The notes beneath the pieces are model-generated. The model made no database searches. It saw nothing but the letters and a program-made list of their open reading frames with translations, and had not been told where the DNA came from. A DNA stretch of 64,000 nt from Rhodopseudomonas palustris (GTDB taxonomy: Bacteria; Pseudomonadota; Alphaproteobacteria; Rhizobiales; Xanthobacteraceae): positions 22,557 to 86,556 of the forward strand of contig JACRJB010000043.1 of NCBI GenBank assembly GCA_016215605.1. The letters run 5' to 3'. A program made the position numbers and the translations under genes. Shown here one piece after another: positions 1 through 11,249 of the stretch (positions within the stretch are counted from its first letter, which is position 1; the number at the start of each line of letters is the position of its first letter).

Positions 1-945
1 AGAGCCGCCCCCACCGCACCGACGACGCCCGCTTCCGAACCGGAAGCCCGAACGTTCCTGGTCGCGGGCCAGAAACTGATCGCGCCGCGCGCCGCCCCCG
101 GCCTGCATCTGGTGGCGACGCCGATCGGTAATCTCGGCGACATCACCTTGCGTGCGCTGGAAACCCTGGCCGGCGTCGATGTGATCGCCTGTGAAGACAC
201 GCGAATCACCCACCGGCTGACCGAGCGCTACGGCATCTCGGCGCAGCTCAAGCCGTATCACGAACACAACGCCGTGCAGGCGCGGCCGAAGATCCTGGAA
301 AAGCTGGCCCAGGGCGGCTCGGTTGCGCTGGTGTCCGACGCCGGCACGCCGCTGATTTCCGATCCGGGCTACAAGCTGGTGCGCGAAGCCTACGCCGCCG
401 GTCACGATGTCATCGCGCTGCCCGGCGCTTCCGCGGTGCTGGCCGCGCTGGCGCTCGCCGCGCTGCCGACCGACCGCTTCTTCTTCGACGGCTTTCTGCC
501 AGCCAAGCAGGGCGCCCGCCGCACCCGGCTCGGCGAACTCGCCGCGATCGACGCGACGCTGGTGCTGTTCGAGGCCGGCAGCCGGATCCACAACAGCCTG
601 CGCGATCTCGCCGACGTTCTCGGCCCGCGCGACGCCGCGGTGTGCCGCGAACTCACCAAGCTGCATCAGGAGGTGCGCCGCGCGAAGCTGACGGAGCTGG
701 CCGAGACCGCCGAAACGCTCGATACCCGAGGCGAGTTCGTGGTGGTGATCGGCCCGCCCGATGCGGCGGCGCAGATCATGAGCCCGGATGCGCTCGACGA
801 TTGGCTGCGCGAGGCGCTGCAGCGCGACAGCGTCAAGGATGCGGTGGCGCAGGCGGTCGAGATTTCCGGACGGCCGCGGCGCGAGATCTATGCCCGCGCG
901 CTCGAATTGGCGCGGCAGCGCGAGGCCGACGATGGCGAAGACTGA
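1..945 (+). CDS. rsmI: 16S rRNA (cytidine-1402-2'-O)-methyltransferase RsmI (5' end outside window)
   Basis: RsmI 2'-O-methylates C1402 in the decoding centre of 16S rRNA using S-adenosylmethionine. The reading frame is open from base 1, and the residues before the GTG at 112 run straight into the [10 protein letters not shown] motif, so the true start lies upstream and the gene is partial here. Family hallmarks are visible: [26 protein letters not shown] and the PGASA motif of the tetrapyrrole-methylase fold. The stop overlaps the start of the next gene by 14 bases, suggesting co-transcription with yraN. A possible start at GTG 112 would remove the first strand of the fold and is unlikely. 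Confidence 0.95.
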   Translation, partial: RAAPTAPTTPASEPEARTFLVAGQKLIAPRAAPGLHLVATPIGNLGDITLRALETLAGVDVIACEDTRITHRLTERYGISAQLKPYHEHNAVQARPKILEKLAQGGSVALVSDAGTPLISDPGYKLVREAYAAGHDVIALPGASAVLAALALAALPTDRFFFDGFLPAKQGARRTRLGELAAIDATLVLFEAGSRIHNSLRDLADVLGPRDAAVCRELTKLHQEVRRAKLTELAETAETLDTRGEFVVVIGPPDAAAQIMSPDALDDWLREALQRDSVKDAVAQAVEISGRPRREIYARALELARQREADDGED

Positions 946-1318
946 CAGTCCTCCCGCGCCCGAACGCGTCGCGGCATTCCAGACCGGAATCTCCGCCGAG
1001 ACTCGCGCGGCCGCTTACCTGATGGCGAAGGGCTACCGGATTCTGGCGCGACGTTTCAAGACACCCTATGGCGAGATCGACATCGTCGCGCAGCGGCGCC
1101 GGCTGATCGCCTTCGTCGAAGTGAAAGCCCGCGCCCGGCTCGACGATGCGGCCTATGCGGTGACGCCGCGGCAGCAGCAGCGCATCATCGCCGCAGCCGA
1201 AGTCTGGCTGATGACCCACCCCGACCACGCGGCGTTCGAGTTGCGCTTCGACGCGATGCTGGTGGCGCCGAAACGGCTGCCGCAACATCTGCCGGCGGCG
1301 TTCGACGCAAGCCCTTGA
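932..1318 (+). CDS. YraN/UPF0102 family nuclease-like protein
   Basis: A 128-residue UPF0102 (YraN) protein, a small restriction-endonuclease-like fold often encoded next to rsmI. Its biochemical role is not firmly established. The conserved core is visible: a G-x-x-A-E/A-x-Y-L helix ([15 protein letters not shown]), then GEIDIVAQ and FVEVKAR, which match the D...ExK catalytic pattern of PD-(D/E)XK enzymes. The ATG at 932 was chosen because it begins [10 protein letters not shown] just inside rsmI. The longer frame from 788 lies entirely inside rsmI and is a shadow. The neighbour order rsmI-yraN-gshB is the usual one in this group. Confidence 0.9.
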   Translation: MAKTDSPPAPERVAAFQTGISAETRAAAYLMAKGYRILARRFKTPYGEIDIVAQRRRLIAFVEVKARARLDDAAYAVTPRQQQRIIAAAEVWLMTHPDHAAFELRFDAMLVAPKRLPQHLPAAFDASP

Positions 1319-1388
1319 ACGCCAGATCCTTGACCGCCGTCCCAGATCGGCCGATAGCCCTGTTGTTTGGCAACCCTGGAAGCTCTGC

Positions 1389-2330
1389 ATGACATTGAAG
1401 GTCGCCGTCCAGATGGACCCCATCGCGCGGATCAACATCCGCGGCGATTCGACATTCGCGCTGTTGCTCGAAGCGCAGAAGCGCGGCCATGCGATCTCGT
1501 ACTTCACGCCCGACAAGCTGTCGCTGCGCGGCACCGACGTCGTCGCCTCGGCGCAGAGCCTGCAGGTGCGCGATCAGCAAGACGATCACTTCACCCTCGG
1601 TGAGCCCACGCGCGTCGAGATGCGCAGTTTCGACGTCGTGCTGTTGCGACAGGATCCGCCGTTCGATCTCGCTTACATCACCAGCACGCATCTGCTGGAG
1701 CGCATTCATCCGCACACGCTGGTGGTCAACGACCCGGCCAGCGTCCGCAATGCGCCGGAAAAGCTGTTCGTGATGGACTTCACCGAGCTGATGCCGCCGA
1801 CGCTGATCAGCCGCGACCTCGACGAGATCAACGCCTTCCGCGCCGAGCACGGCGCGGTGGTGATGAAGCCGCTCCACGGCCACGGCGGCGCCGCGGTGTT
1901 CCGCGTACTGCCGCAGGACATCAATTTCGGCTCGCTCTATGACATGTTCGCGGTGACATTCCGTGAGCCCTGGGTGATCCAGCGCTTCCTTCCCGAAGTG
2001 AAGCACGGCGACAAGCGTATCATCCTGGTCGACGGAGAGTTCGCTGGCGCCGTCAACCGCGTGCCGGCGGCGGATGATCTGCGCTCCAACATGGTACGCG
2101 GCGGCGCCGCAGCGGCGACCGACCTGTCCGAGCGCGAGCGCACGATCTGCGCGACACTGGGCCCGAAGCTGCGCGAACGCGGGCTGTTATTCGTCGGTAT
2201 CGACGTGATCGATGGTTACCTCACCGAGATCAACGTCACCTCGCCGACCGGCATCCGAGCCGTCGCGCGGCTGGGAGGTCCGGATATCGCGGCGCGGGTC
2301 TGGGACGTGATTGAGCAAAAGCGGGCATGA
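1389..2330 (+). CDS. gshB: Glutathione synthetase
   Basis: GshB joins gamma-glutamylcysteine and glycine with ATP to form glutathione in the cytosol. The 313-residue length is normal for the bacterial enzyme. Visible features are the N-terminal VAVQMDPI segment, the [18 protein letters not shown] substrate-domain motif, the ATP-grasp signature around [13 protein letters not shown], and the metal/ATP-binding end with [11 protein letters not shown]. The ATG at 1389 lies 70 bases after yraN and gives the standard N-terminus. It probably shares a transcript with rsmI and yraN. Confidence 0.96.
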   Translation: MTLKVAVQMDPIARINIRGDSTFALLLEAQKRGHAISYFTPDKLSLRGTDVVASAQSLQVRDQQDDHFTLGEPTRVEMRSFDVVLLRQDPPFDLAYITSTHLLERIHPHTLVVNDPASVRNAPEKLFVMDFTELMPPTLISRDLDEINAFRAEHGAVVMKPLHGHGGAAVFRVLPQDINFGSLYDMFAVTFREPWVIQRFLPEVKHGDKRIILVDGEFAGAVNRVPAADDLRSNMVRGGAAAATDLSERERTICATLGPKLRERGLLFVGIDVIDGYLTEINVTSPTGIRAVARLGGPDIAARVWDVIEQKRA

Positions 2331-2436
2331 TCGGAACGATCGGGCAGCGGTATTTGACGTTAGTCTCGGTCGCTGCCTCTTGCTAGTTCGCTGACGCCGC
2401 TCCAGAAGTAGTGGGGTGCGAGCGGAGCATCGAGCG

Positions 2437-3164
2437 ATGTCGGCCGACGATAGTCATCAGTGGGGACGGCGTGCGCTGGAGTTCGTCGATGCCGCGGACC
2501 GGCTCGACGCGCCATCGCTGGTGCGCCGGTTCGAATCCCACATCGCCAGCGCCGGCTTCAACGCCTACATCATGGCCGGATTGCCGTCGCCCGGCGCCGG
2601 ACTGGCCGACCTGACACTGGCCAATGGCTGGCCGCGCGGCTGGTTCGAACTCTATGTCGGCCGGAACTACATCGCGGTCGACCCGGTGCCGCGCCATGGT
2701 GCGACGACGGTGCAGCCGTTCGAATGGGCGGAGGCGCGCTACGACCGCCGGCAGGACCGGGCGGCCCACAAGGTGATGACCGACGCGACCGAATTCGGCC
2801 TCGTCCGTGGCTACTGCATTCCGCTGCACTACGACGACGGCGGCGCGGTGATCAGCATGGCTGGCGAAGCGCCCGATCTCGATCCCACCGCCAAGAGCGC
2901 GATGCAGTTGATCGGCGTCTACGCCCATAACCGGCTTCGCGCGCTCAACCGGCCGAGGCCGCAGCGACGGCTGCTGACGTCGCGTGAATGCGAGATCCTG
3001 CTGTGGGCGGCGCACGGCAAGACGGCTTGGGAGATCTCCATCATCCTTCGCATCGCCGAACGCACCGTCAAGTTTCACCTGATCGAAGCCTCCCGAAAGC
3101 TCAATGCGGTGAACCGGACCGCGGCCGTTGCCAAGGCGCTGGCGCTCGGCCTGATCAAGCTTTG

Positions 3165-3165
<1 letters not shown>
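2437..3165 (+). CDS. rpaR: LuxR-family quorum-sensing regulator, RpaR-like
   Basis: A 242-residue LuxR-type acyl/aryl-homoserine-lactone receptor and transcription factor. The N-terminal ligand domain carries the conserved W-x3-Y and D-P-V positions (GWPRGWFELYV...VDPVPRHG). The C-terminal 65 residues form the LuxR helix-turn-helix (LTSRECEILLWAAHGKTAWEIS...ERTVKFHL). The pairing with an RpaI-like synthase and the overall sequence, as I recall it, match R. palustris RpaR, which responds to p-coumaroyl-homoserine lactone. The ATG at 2437 (MSADD) is preferred over the in-frame GTG at 2416 because it gives the typical family length. The stop codon overlaps the lux box that should control rpaI. 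Ligand identity is inferred. Confidence 0.88.
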
Positions 3166-4118
<953 letters not shown>

Positions 4119-4214
4119 TCCTTCAGCACGGCCGGAAAGACGGGGAACTTTGTTCTTCTAATGTTCTTGCACGGTTCCGCGAACCGCGTTAGCTTTGCAC
4201 GTCAGAGGGGCATC

Positions 4215-5753
4215 ATGGTTCAGCACGTGTCCACCGTGGCTTTTGAAGGCATCGAGGCGCGAGCCGTCGATGTCCAGGTCCAGGTGTCGCCTGGGCTGCC
4301 GGCGTTTGCGGTGGTCGGTCTGGCCGACAAGGCGGTGTCGGAGGCGCGCGAGCGGGTGCGGTCGGCGCTGATCGCCTCCGGCCTCGCCCTGCCGGCGCGG
4401 CGCATCACGGTCAATCTCGCCCCGGCCGATCTGCCTAAAGAGGGCAGTCACTACGACCTGCCGATCGCGCTGGGGCTGATGGCGGCGATCGGGGCGATCC
4501 CTTCCGATGCGCTGACGGGCTTCACCGTGCTGGGCGAGCTCGGCCTCGACGGCTCGATCGCGCCGGTGGCTGGCGTGCTGCCCGCCGCCATCGCAGCCAA
4601 TGCCCGTGACGAGGGCCTGATCTGCCCGGCGGCCTGCGGCTCCGAAGCCGCCTGGGCGAGCCCCGACATCCAGATCATTTCGGCCAGTTCGTTGATCCAG
4701 ATTGCCAATCATTTCAAGGGAACGCAGCTGCTCAGCCGGCCGCAGCCGCGGGTTCACGAGGCCGAAAATTCGACGCTCGATCTGCGTGACATCAAGGGCC
4801 AGGAGAGCGCCAAGCGCGCCTTGGAAATCGCAGCGGCGGGTGGACATCACCTATTGATGGTCGGATCGCCCGGCGCCGGAAAATCGATGCTGGCGGCACG
4901 GCTGCCGTCGATCCTGCCGCCGCTGTCGCCGGCCGAGCTGCTCGAAGTCTCGATGATCGCCTCGGTCGCCGGCGAAATCCGCGACGGCGCGCTGACCGCC
5001 AAGCGGCCGTTCCGCGCCCCGCACCATTCCGCCAGCATGGCGGCGCTGACCGGCGGCGGCATCAAGGCCCGTCCCGGCGAGATTTCGTTGGCGCATCAAG
5101 GCGTGCTGTTCCTCGACGAATTTCCGGAGTTCGATCCGCGCGTGCTCGACTCGCTGCGTGCACCGCTGGAAACCGGCGAGGTCGCGGTGTCGCGCGCCAA
5201 TCACCGTGTCACCTATCCGGCCCGCGTCATGCTGGTCGCGGCGATGAACCCCTGCCGCTGCGGCCGGGCTTACGAGCCGGGCTACGCCTGCAAGCGCGGA
5301 CGGGTCGACCGCTGCAGCGCCGACTATCAGTCGCGGATTTCGGGACCGCTGATGGACCGCATCGACCTGCGCATCGAGGTGCCGGCGGTCACCGCGGCCG
5401 ATCTGATCCTGCCGCCGGCCGCGGAGGGGTCGGCCGAGGTCGCAGCGCGGGTCGCCGCCGCGCGCGACGTGCAGCGCCGTCGCTATGCCGCGACCGGGCT
5501 GCCGCAGATCCGTACCAATGCCGAAGCGCCGGCCGCAGTGCTGGAAACCACCGCACAGCCGGACGCGGCGGGACTCAAACTGCTACGTGACGCCGCCGAG
5601 ACGATGCAGCTGTCGGCGCGCGGCTATCACCGCGTGCTGCGGGTCGCGCGAACCCTCGCCGACCTCGACGGCGCGGACATGATCGGACGGATCCATCTTG
5701 CCGAAGCGCTGTCCTATCGAGCGCTCGGCGAAGACGTCAAACGCGCCGCATGA
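4215..5753 (+). CDS. YifB/ComM family Mg-chelatase-like AAA+ ATPase
   Basis: A 512-residue ComM/YifB protein. ComM of naturally competent bacteria is a hexameric helicase promoting branch migration during transformation; in non-competent species the role is less clear. Visible are the N-terminal Lon-protease-like fold (residues 1-170, with AVVGLADKAVSEARERV), Walker A GSPGAGKSM near residue 218, Walker B VLFLDEFPEF, and the C-terminal Mg-chelatase segment with a cysteine cluster (NPCRCGRAYEPGYACKRG). The ATG at 4215 with AGAGGGG before it is preferred over an in-frame ATG at 4161, whose 18 extra residues do not fit the family. Confidence 0.93.
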   Translation: MVQHVSTVAFEGIEARAVDVQVQVSPGLPAFAVVGLADKAVSEARERVRSALIASGLALPARRITVNLAPADLPKEGSHYDLPIALGLMAAIGAIPSDALTGFTVLGELGLDGSIAPVAGVLPAAIAANARDEGLICPAACGSEAAWASPDIQIISASSLIQIANHFKGTQLLSRPQPRVHEAENSTLDLRDIKGQESAKRALEIAAAGGHHLLMVGSPGAGKSMLAARLPSILPPLSPAELLEVSMIASVAGEIRDGALTAKRPFRAPHHSASMAALTGGGIKARPGEISLAHQGVLFLDEFPEFDPRVLDSLRAPLETGEVAVSRANHRVTYPARVMLVAAMNPCRCGRAYEPGYACKRGRVDRCSADYQSRISGPLMDRIDLRIEVPAVTAADLILPPAAEGSAEVAARVAAARDVQRRRYAATGLPQIRTNAEAPAAVLETTAQPDAAGLKLLRDAAETMQLSARGYHRVLRVARTLADLDGADMIGRIHLAEALSYRALGEDVKRAA

Positions 5754-5855
5754 TGGTGAATCGCTTCTCAATCTCATCAACCCGCCGGTAACTTGTTTTG
5801 TTTACCCTCTGCGAACCATAGCCCTGCGTATCGGGGCTGGTGTGCGGGTGAATGT

Positions 5856-6344
5856 ATGTCGCGTGTCCGAGTTTTCGCGTTGGGCCTTCCGCTTCTCGTC
5901 CTCGGATTGCTCGGGGCACGCGGCGAACTGATCGCCGGGCCTCGGCCCTGCATTGTGGTCAGCGATCGTGCGGTGCAGATCGCGCCCACACCGCGGCAGG
6001 CCCAATTGCATGTCGGCTTCACCGACGACCCGGTCCGCGCCACCGTCCGCGTTCAGATCGTCGACGATCCCGACGCCGCCGATTTTGCCGTCACCGACGA
6101 TGCCGCAACTGACGAGCCCAGCGCCTGCGCGCTGGCGCCGACAACGAGACTGGTCGCGATCGCAGAGCAGCCGGCCGCCACCGATCCGGTGATCTATCTC
6201 TCGCACGACGACGGGGGCGGGGCCGACTACCGGATCTTCGTCCGGTCGAACAGCTTCACCGCGCGTGACGCGGCGGCGCTCCTGGTCGGCGCTTCCGACC
6301 GCCACGCTCCAATCACCACTGCGTCGATCGGCAGCCGCTCTTAA
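5856..6344 (+). CDS. Exported hypothetical protein
   Basis: A 162-residue protein of unknown function. It starts MSRVRVFALGLPLLVLGLLG, a basic end plus a hydrophobic stretch of about 15 residues that reads as a signal peptide or single anchor. The remainder is acidic and alanine/aspartate-rich (DDPDAADFAVTDDAATDE), with only two or three cysteines and no known motif. The ATG at 5856 gives the sensible signal sequence; the 5793 start would add a non-hydrophobic leader. It sits between comM and a hybrid histidine kinase 113 bases downstream and could be a periplasmic accessory of that kinase, but this is only positional. Confidence 0.7.
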   Translation: MSRVRVFALGLPLLVLGLLGARGELIAGPRPCIVVSDRAVQIAPTPRQAQLHVGFTDDPVRATVRVQIVDDPDAADFAVTDDAATDEPSACALAPTTRLVAIAEQPAATDPVIYLSHDDGGGADYRIFVRSNSFTARDAAALLVGASDRHAPITTASIGSRS

Positions 6345-6457
6345 GTCCCGGTCAACCCTGTCGGCAGGGCGCGGCGCAACCATCGCGCGCCTCAAGCTCT
6401 TTGCAACATCGGGGCCCGATACTGACGTCGGCCCTGTGTTGGACGAACGGTTGACGG

Positions 6458-8401
6458 ATGAGGCGATGGTTGCGGATCAAGTCGAGACGGCGCGTCTTCG
6501 CCCGCCGGTTTCCACGGCTGGTGTTCGCGCTGCGCTCGTTCGTGGTGTTCTCGGCGGCCTTCGGCAGCGCTTACGGCTTCATCATCGGCAGCCGCGCCGA
6601 ATCCTCCGGATACAATCCGCATAGCTTCGCGATGGGCGCGAGCCTCCTGTTCGCGCTGGCCTGTCTCGGCCTTGCGGTCCAGAGCATGCGGCTGCGCTGG
6701 ATGCGACGGCGCCTGGAAGCGCTGGCGCGGCACAACGAGGCGCTGGCGGACCGAAACTGGGAGCTGAAGGACGTCGAGGAGAACGTGCGTGTTCTGCGCG
6801 AGGCCCGGACCGCGTTGCCGGCGGGGCACGACGACACGACACTGCATGCGAAATCCCGGCTGCTGGCGATGGCGTCGCACGAGATCCGCACGCCGCTCAA
6901 CGGCATCATCGGCATGAGCGGCCTGCTGCTCGACACCGCGCTGACGCCGGAGCAGGCGACCTACGCGCGCGCGGTGAAGACGTCGGGAGACGCGCTGCTG
7001 TCGCTGATCGACGAACTGCTCGACTACTCCAAGATCGAGGCCGGCCGGATCGAACTCGACCATCGTCCATTCGCGCTGATGGCGCTGGTCGAAGACATCG
7101 TCGAGCTGCTGGCGCCGCGTGCCCAGGCCCGCGGGCTCGAGATCGCCGCCGATATCGACGAAGACTTGCCGGCCTCGGTGACCGGCGACGCCGCACGGCT
7201 GCGCCAGGTGCTTCTCAACCTCGCCGGCAACGCCATCAAGTTCACCTCCACAGGGGGCGTCACGCTGATCGTGACGGCCGGCGCACGCGAGGGGGACATC
7301 GACTTCGACGTCCGCGATACCGGGATCGGCATCGCGGCCGACGCGCAGGCGCGAATCTTCCGCGAGTTCGAACAGGCCGACGATGGCATCGCGCGCACCT
7401 ACGGCGGCACCGGGCTGGGACTGAGTATCAGCCAGCGGATCGTCGAGCGGATGGGCGGGAGGATCACGCTGCACAGCCAGCCGGGGGCAGGCTCCACCTT
7501 CACGGTCTCGCTTCCCCTCGTCGCGGCGGATGGCGGTGAGGCCGCTCCGGCCTTCGTGGCGCCGGATCTCGTCGGCCAATCGATCCTGCTCGCGGCGCCG
7601 CACACCCTCGAAGCCGATTTGGTCGCACGCCGGCTGCGACGCTGGGGGGCGGAGCCTTGCATCGTGTCGGACCTCGGCGCCGCCCGCGCTGCGCTGCCAG
7701 AGCGCGCCTGGTCGGCCATGCTGATCGATGTCGATTTCGGCGCAGATGCGGCCTCGGCGCTGGCGCTGAGCGCGGAACCGCATGCGACGCAGCGCATCGT
7801 GATGCTGACGCCGGCGGCGCGGGCCGGACTGTTGCCGAACCTACCCGCTGCGCTCACCGGCTACCTGGTGAAGCCGCTGCGGGCGGCCTCGCTCGCAGCG
7901 CGGCTCAGCGGCACGCTGATCGACGTGGTGGCGCCGGGCATCGCCGAGGTCGATCCGCCGGCGCTGGCGGCGTCGGACGAGCAGATGGTCGGCCGCAAGC
8001 TGTCGATCCTGGTCGCGGAAGACAACGAGATCAACGCGCTGCTGATCCGGTCGCTGCTGACCAAGCTCGGCCATCGCGCGGTGATCGCCGGCGACGGCGA
8101 ACAGGCTGTGCAGAGCTGGCTCGCCGCCGCCACCGATGGTGCGCCGTTCGATCTCGTGCTGATGGATGTGCAGATGCCGGTGCGCGACGGCATCGCCGCG
8201 AGCCGGCAGATCCGCGCGCAGGAATCCGCCAGGGCGGCGCGGCGCACGCCGATCCTGGCGCTGACCGCGAATACGCTGGCCGAGGATCGCAATGCCTGCC
8301 TGGCGGCCGGCATGGACGGCGTCCTGGTGAAACCGCTCGACCGCGACAAGCTGGTCGATCTGCTCGCCGATATCGCTGCGGCTAGGCCGCTGATCGCGTA
8401 G
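6458..8401 (+). CDS. Hybrid sensor histidine kinase with degenerate and canonical receiver domains
   Basis: A 647-residue inner-membrane hybrid kinase. Two predicted transmembrane helices (about 21-43 and 58-78) enclose a very short periplasmic loop. A coiled-coil-like linker follows, then the dimerisation/phosphoacceptor domain with H141 ([10 protein letters not shown]) and the HATPase domain with N-box [15 protein letters not shown] (287-292) and [10 protein letters not shown] (316-325). Residues about 372-485 look like a degenerate receiver (LIDVDFG, LVKPL). The last 130 residues are a canonical receiver with EDN and D570 (LMDVQMP) and K626. There is no output domain and no adjacent response regulator, so the phosphotransfer partner is unknown. 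Confidence 0.93.
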   Translation: MRRWLRIKSRRRVFARRFPRLVFALRSFVVFSAAFGSAYGFIIGSRAESSGYNPHSFAMGASLLFALACLGLAVQSMRLRWMRRRLEALARHNEALADRNWELKDVEENVRVLREARTALPAGHDDTTLHAKSRLLAMASHEIRTPLNGIIGMSGLLLDTALTPEQATYARAVKTSGDALLSLIDELLDYSKIEAGRIELDHRPFALMALVEDIVELLAPRAQARGLEIAADIDEDLPASVTGDAARLRQVLLNLAGNAIKFTSTGGVTLIVTAGAREGDIDFDVRDTGIGIAADAQARIFREFEQADDGIARTYGGTGLGLSISQRIVERMGGRITLHSQPGAGSTFTVSLPLVAADGGEAAPAFVAPDLVGQSILLAAPHTLEADLVARRLRRWGAEPCIVSDLGAARAALPERAWSAMLIDVDFGADAASALALSAEPHATQRIVMLTPAARAGLLPNLPAALTGYLVKPLRAASLAARLSGTLIDVVAPGIAEVDPPALAASDEQMVGRKLSILVAEDNEINALLIRSLLTKLGHRAVIAGDGEQAVQSWLAAATDGAPFDLVLMDVQMPVRDGIAASRQIRAQESARAARRTPILALTANTLAEDRNACLAAGMDGVLVKPLDRDKLVDLLADIAAARPLIA

Positions 8402-8562
8402 TCGAGGCAAGCAGTTACCGGACGCAAGCCGCATACTACAAACTTCGAGGCGGTGTCATGCGGCGGCAATCGTCGTGTCACATCGCTGTCGAAACGCCGT
8501 GATTGTTGATGCGCACAGGCCGCGCATCACCCGATTCGATCGCATGCGGCCGCGAGGATCCC

Positions 8563-9522
8563 ATGCAGACCGAACATCTCGCCCGCTCGAAGAAATTCAT
8601 CAGAATGCTGAGCCCGGAAATGGCCGGCGCTGCGGCGCAGACCGCGATCACCTGGTTCAAGCCGGCGCTGAAAGTCGGCGATCACGGCAGGCCGATCGCG
8701 CAGCCGGCCCTGACGCCGGCGACGCTCGGCCGGCTCGGCGCGCTGGAAGTCCGGCTGGCGCAGAAGAAACAGGACATCAAGCGCGCGCAGAAGCTGCGCT
8801 ATCGCGTGTTCTACAAGGACGGCACCGCGATCGCCGACGCCGCCACGCTGCTGGCGCGCCGGGACAAGGACGCATTCGACCGGATCTGCGATCATCTGCT
8901 GGTGATCGACCACGCCGCCAAGCCGTCGCTCAGCGGCAAGCAGCCGGTGGTCGGCACTTATCGGCTGCTGCGCCAAGAGATCGCCAACCGCCATGGCGGC
9001 TTCTACACCGAGAACGAGTTCGATATCAGCGGCATGATCGCGCGCCATCCCGGTCTGCGCTTCCTCGAACTCGGCCGGTCCTGCGTGCTGCCGCCCTATC
9101 GCAACAAGCGCACCGTCGAATTGCTGTGGCACGGCATCTGGAGCTACGTCCGCCAGCATGGCGTCGATGTGATGATCGGCTGCGCCAGCTTCGACGGCAC
9201 CGATCCGGAGCGTCTGGCGTTGCCGCTGTCGTTCCTGCACCACTACGCCTCCGCACCCGACGCGTGGCGCGCCCGGGCGAACCCGTCGCGCTATGTCGAG
9301 ATGAACCGGATGCCCAAGGAGGCGATCAATCAGAAGGCCGCGTTGCGCGAGCTGCCGCCGCTGATCAAGGGCTATCTCCGACTCGGCGCCACGATCGGTG
9401 AGGGGGCGGTGATCGACCATCAGTTCGGCACCACCGACGTGCTGATCATCATGCCGGTGTCGGCGATCAGCGCTCGCTACATCGAGCACTTCGGCGCGGA
9501 CGCGTCGCGGCACGCGGCGTAA
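8563..9522 (+). CDS. olsB: Ornithine lipid synthesis N-acyltransferase OlsB-like (GNAT fold)
   Basis: A 319-residue protein of the OlsB/hemolysin-like acyltransferase group. OlsB transfers a 3-hydroxyacyl chain from ACP to the alpha-amino group of ornithine, the first step of phosphate-free ornithine lipid synthesis. Recognisable blocks are the AQKKQDIKRAQKLRYRVFY opening typical of the family, FDISGMIARHPGLRFLELGRSCVLPPYR and the C-terminal PPLIKGYLRLGA. The ATG at 8563 follows GAGGATCC and gives MQTEHLARS; an earlier in-frame ATG at 8503 has no ribosome site. No olsA lies in this window. The family assignment is firm, the substrate inferred. Confidence 0.85.
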   Translation: MQTEHLARSKKFIRMLSPEMAGAAAQTAITWFKPALKVGDHGRPIAQPALTPATLGRLGALEVRLAQKKQDIKRAQKLRYRVFYKDGTAIADAATLLARRDKDAFDRICDHLLVIDHAAKPSLSGKQPVVGTYRLLRQEIANRHGGFYTENEFDISGMIARHPGLRFLELGRSCVLPPYRNKRTVELLWHGIWSYVRQHGVDVMIGCASFDGTDPERLALPLSFLHHYASAPDAWRARANPSRYVEMNRMPKEAINQKAALRELPPLIKGYLRLGATIGEGAVIDHQFGTTDVLIIMPVSAISARYIEHFGADASRHAA

Positions 9523-9537
9523 GCGCAAACCTCTCCA

Positions 9538-9654
9538 CGTCATTCCGGGGCGCTCGCGAAGCGAGCGAACCCGGAATCTCTTTGCTACAACTCTTTGCTA
9601 CAACCTCTGGATTCCGGGTCTCCGCGCCAAGCGGCGCGGATCCCGGAATGACGG
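9538..9654. repeat. Paired inverted repeat, family C (CATTCCGGG type)
   Basis: Two inverted halves face each other: CGTCATTCCGGGG...AACCCGGAATC and GATTCCGGGT...ATCCCGGAATGACG. Between them is a tandem 13-base duplication of CTCTTTGCTACAA (9578-9590 and 9591-9603). The same element occurs at 33.3 kb. It probably forms a long hairpin in the olsB-coaA convergent gap. Confidence 0.85.
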
Positions 9655-9684
9655 GGGCGAGTGAGAGAGGATCCAAAACAGATC

Positions 9685-9787
9685 CGTCATTGCCGGGCTT
9701 GACCCGGCAATCCATCCTCTTCGCAAGAACTGTTTCGATGGCGCGCTCCGCGCGCGATGGATCCGCGGGTCAAGCCCGCGGATGACA
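9685..9787. repeat. Paired inverted repeat, family A (GCCGGGCTTGACCCGGC type)
   Basis: Begins CGTCATTGCCGGGCTTGACC and ends with GGGTCAAGCCCGCGGATGAC, two short hairpin-forming heads separated by about 50 bases. Related copies lie at 16.8, 20.9, 59.9 and 62.6 kb. It lies at the 3' end of coaA in a convergent gap. Confidence 0.85.
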
Positions 9788-9798
9788 GGCCGTGGAGA

Positions 9799-10755
9799 TC
9801 ACAGCCTCCGCAGCGCCACCGAATCGACCACGTGGTCGGCGCCCTTTTTCAGGATCAGCGTCGCGCGTGGCCGGGTCGGCAGGATGTTGTCCTCGAGGTT
9901 GGCGAGGTTGGTGCGTTCCCAGATCGCGATCGCGGTGGCGGTGGCTTCCTCGTCGGACAGCGGCGCGTAGCGGTGGAAATACGACCGCGGGTCGTGGAAC
10001 GCAGTGTCGCGCAGGGCCAGGAAGCGCCGGATGTACCAGTCGCGCAGCACCGGTTCGTCGGCGTCGATATACACCGAGAAATCGAAGAAGTCGGACACCA
10101 CCGGCACCGCCTTGCCGTCGCGCGGCAGGCGGCCGGTCTGCAGCACGTTGACGCCCTCGACGATTAGGATGTCCGGCCGATCCACTACCGCGAATTTGTT
10201 CGGTACGATGTCGTAGGTGAGATGCGAATAGATCGGCGCCTTGACCTTGCGGCGGCCCGACTTGATGTCGCTGAGAAATGCCAGCAGTGCCGGGAGATCG
10301 TAGCTTTCCGGAAAGCCCTTCTTCTGCATCAGCCCGGAGCGCTCCAGCACCGCATTGGGATGCAGAAAGCCGTCGGTGGTGATTAGATCGACCTTCGGCC
10401 GCGGCGACCAGCGCGCCAGCAGCGCCTGCAGCACGCGCGCGGTCGTCGACTTACCGACCGCAACCGAGCCGGCGACTCCGATGATGTACGGCATCTTGCG
10501 CTCGACCACGCCGAGAAAGCGGCGCTGCGCGTAGTACAGCTGCTGCATCGCGCCGACATGGATCGACAACAGCCGCGACATCGGCAGATAGATCTCCTCG
10601 ACCTCGGATAGATCGAGCCGGTCGTGCAGCGACCGCAGCGTCGACACCTCGCCGGCGTCGAGCGTCATCGGCGTGTCCTGGCGCAGATTGGCCCATTCCG
10701 AGCGCGAGAACACCCGATACGGGTTGTAGTGGTGCAGTTCCGACCTAGCATCCAT
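9799..10755 (-). CDS. coaA: Type I pantothenate kinase
   Basis: CoaA phosphorylates pantothenate, the controlling first step of coenzyme A synthesis. The 318-residue length is normal. Walker A is [13 protein letters not shown], followed by [16 protein letters not shown] and the NVLQTG segment characteristic of bacterial PanK-I. The ATG at 10755 gives [22 protein letters not shown], the standard opening. It is the last gene of the minus-strand his cluster, 117 bases after hisE, and may share that transcript. Confidence 0.96.
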   Translation of the reverse strand: MDARSELHHYNPYRVFSRSEWANLRQDTPMTLDAGEVSTLRSLHDRLDLSEVEEIYLPMSRLLSIHVGAMQQLYYAQRRFLGVVERKMPYIIGVAGSVAVGKSTTARVLQALLARWSPRPKVDLITTDGFLHPNAVLERSGLMQKKGFPESYDLPALLAFLSDIKSGRRKVKAPIYSHLTYDIVPNKFAVVDRPDILIVEGVNVLQTGRLPRDGKAVPVVSDFFDFSVYIDADEPVLRDWYIRRFLALRDTAFHDPRSYFHRYAPLSDEEATATAIAIWERTNLANLEDNILPTRPRATLILKKGADHVVDSVALRRL

Positions 10756-10872
10756 CGCGCAGTCCTCGCTTCGTTTCCGGTTCTTGTTGCTTTTGCGGCC
10801 GTTGCGGCCGGTGGGAATTTGTCCGACGCGTCCTCTCGACGCGAACCGGGATCCGGTCCGCGCGAAAACGCC

Positions 10873-11196
10873 CTAGTCGCGTTTGCGGGAGGCCTTTTCC
10901 TCGAGGCCGGACATCGAGGTGCGCTGCCCCAGCGTCGCCTCGACCTGATCGAGCGTCACGCCGCGCGCCTTCAGCAGCACCAGCATGTGGAACAGCACGT
11001 CGGCAGCCTCGGCGATCAGATGGCCGCGGTCGTTCTCGACCGTCGCGATCACCAGCTCGACCGCTTCCTCGCCGAATTTCTTGGCGCAATGCTCGGCGCC
11101 CTTGTCGAGCAGCTTTTTGGTGTAGGACGCCTCGCCGCCCGACGCGGCGCGGGCGTCGATGGTGGCTTCGAGATCGTGAAGGGTGAACCGGGCCAT
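10873..11196 (-). CDS. hisE: Phosphoribosyl-ATP pyrophosphatase
   Basis: HisE hydrolyses phosphoribosyl-ATP to phosphoribosyl-AMP, the second step of histidine synthesis. The 107-residue all-helical MazG-like protein shows KKFGEEAVELVIA and the metal-binding EAADVLFHMLVLL helix. The ATG at 11196 (MARFTLHDLE) is chosen; an upstream in-frame start at 11211 adds five residues only. hisI, with which hisE is fused in enterics, is not nearby. Confidence 0.95.
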   Translation of the reverse strand: MARFTLHDLEATIDARAASGGEASYTKKLLDKGAEHCAKKFGEEAVELVIATVENDRGHLIAEAADVLFHMLVLLKARGVTLDQVEATLGQRTSMSGLEEKASRKRD

Positions 11197-11249
11197 ACGC
11201 AACTCTACCACTCTACCGGTGCAAGACTACCGCCTCCACCGGCCCGAAT

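Noticed and set aside
9538..9787. CRISPR-like array
   Set aside because: Repeats are inverted and unequal, without regular spacers; they match dispersed palindromic families instead.
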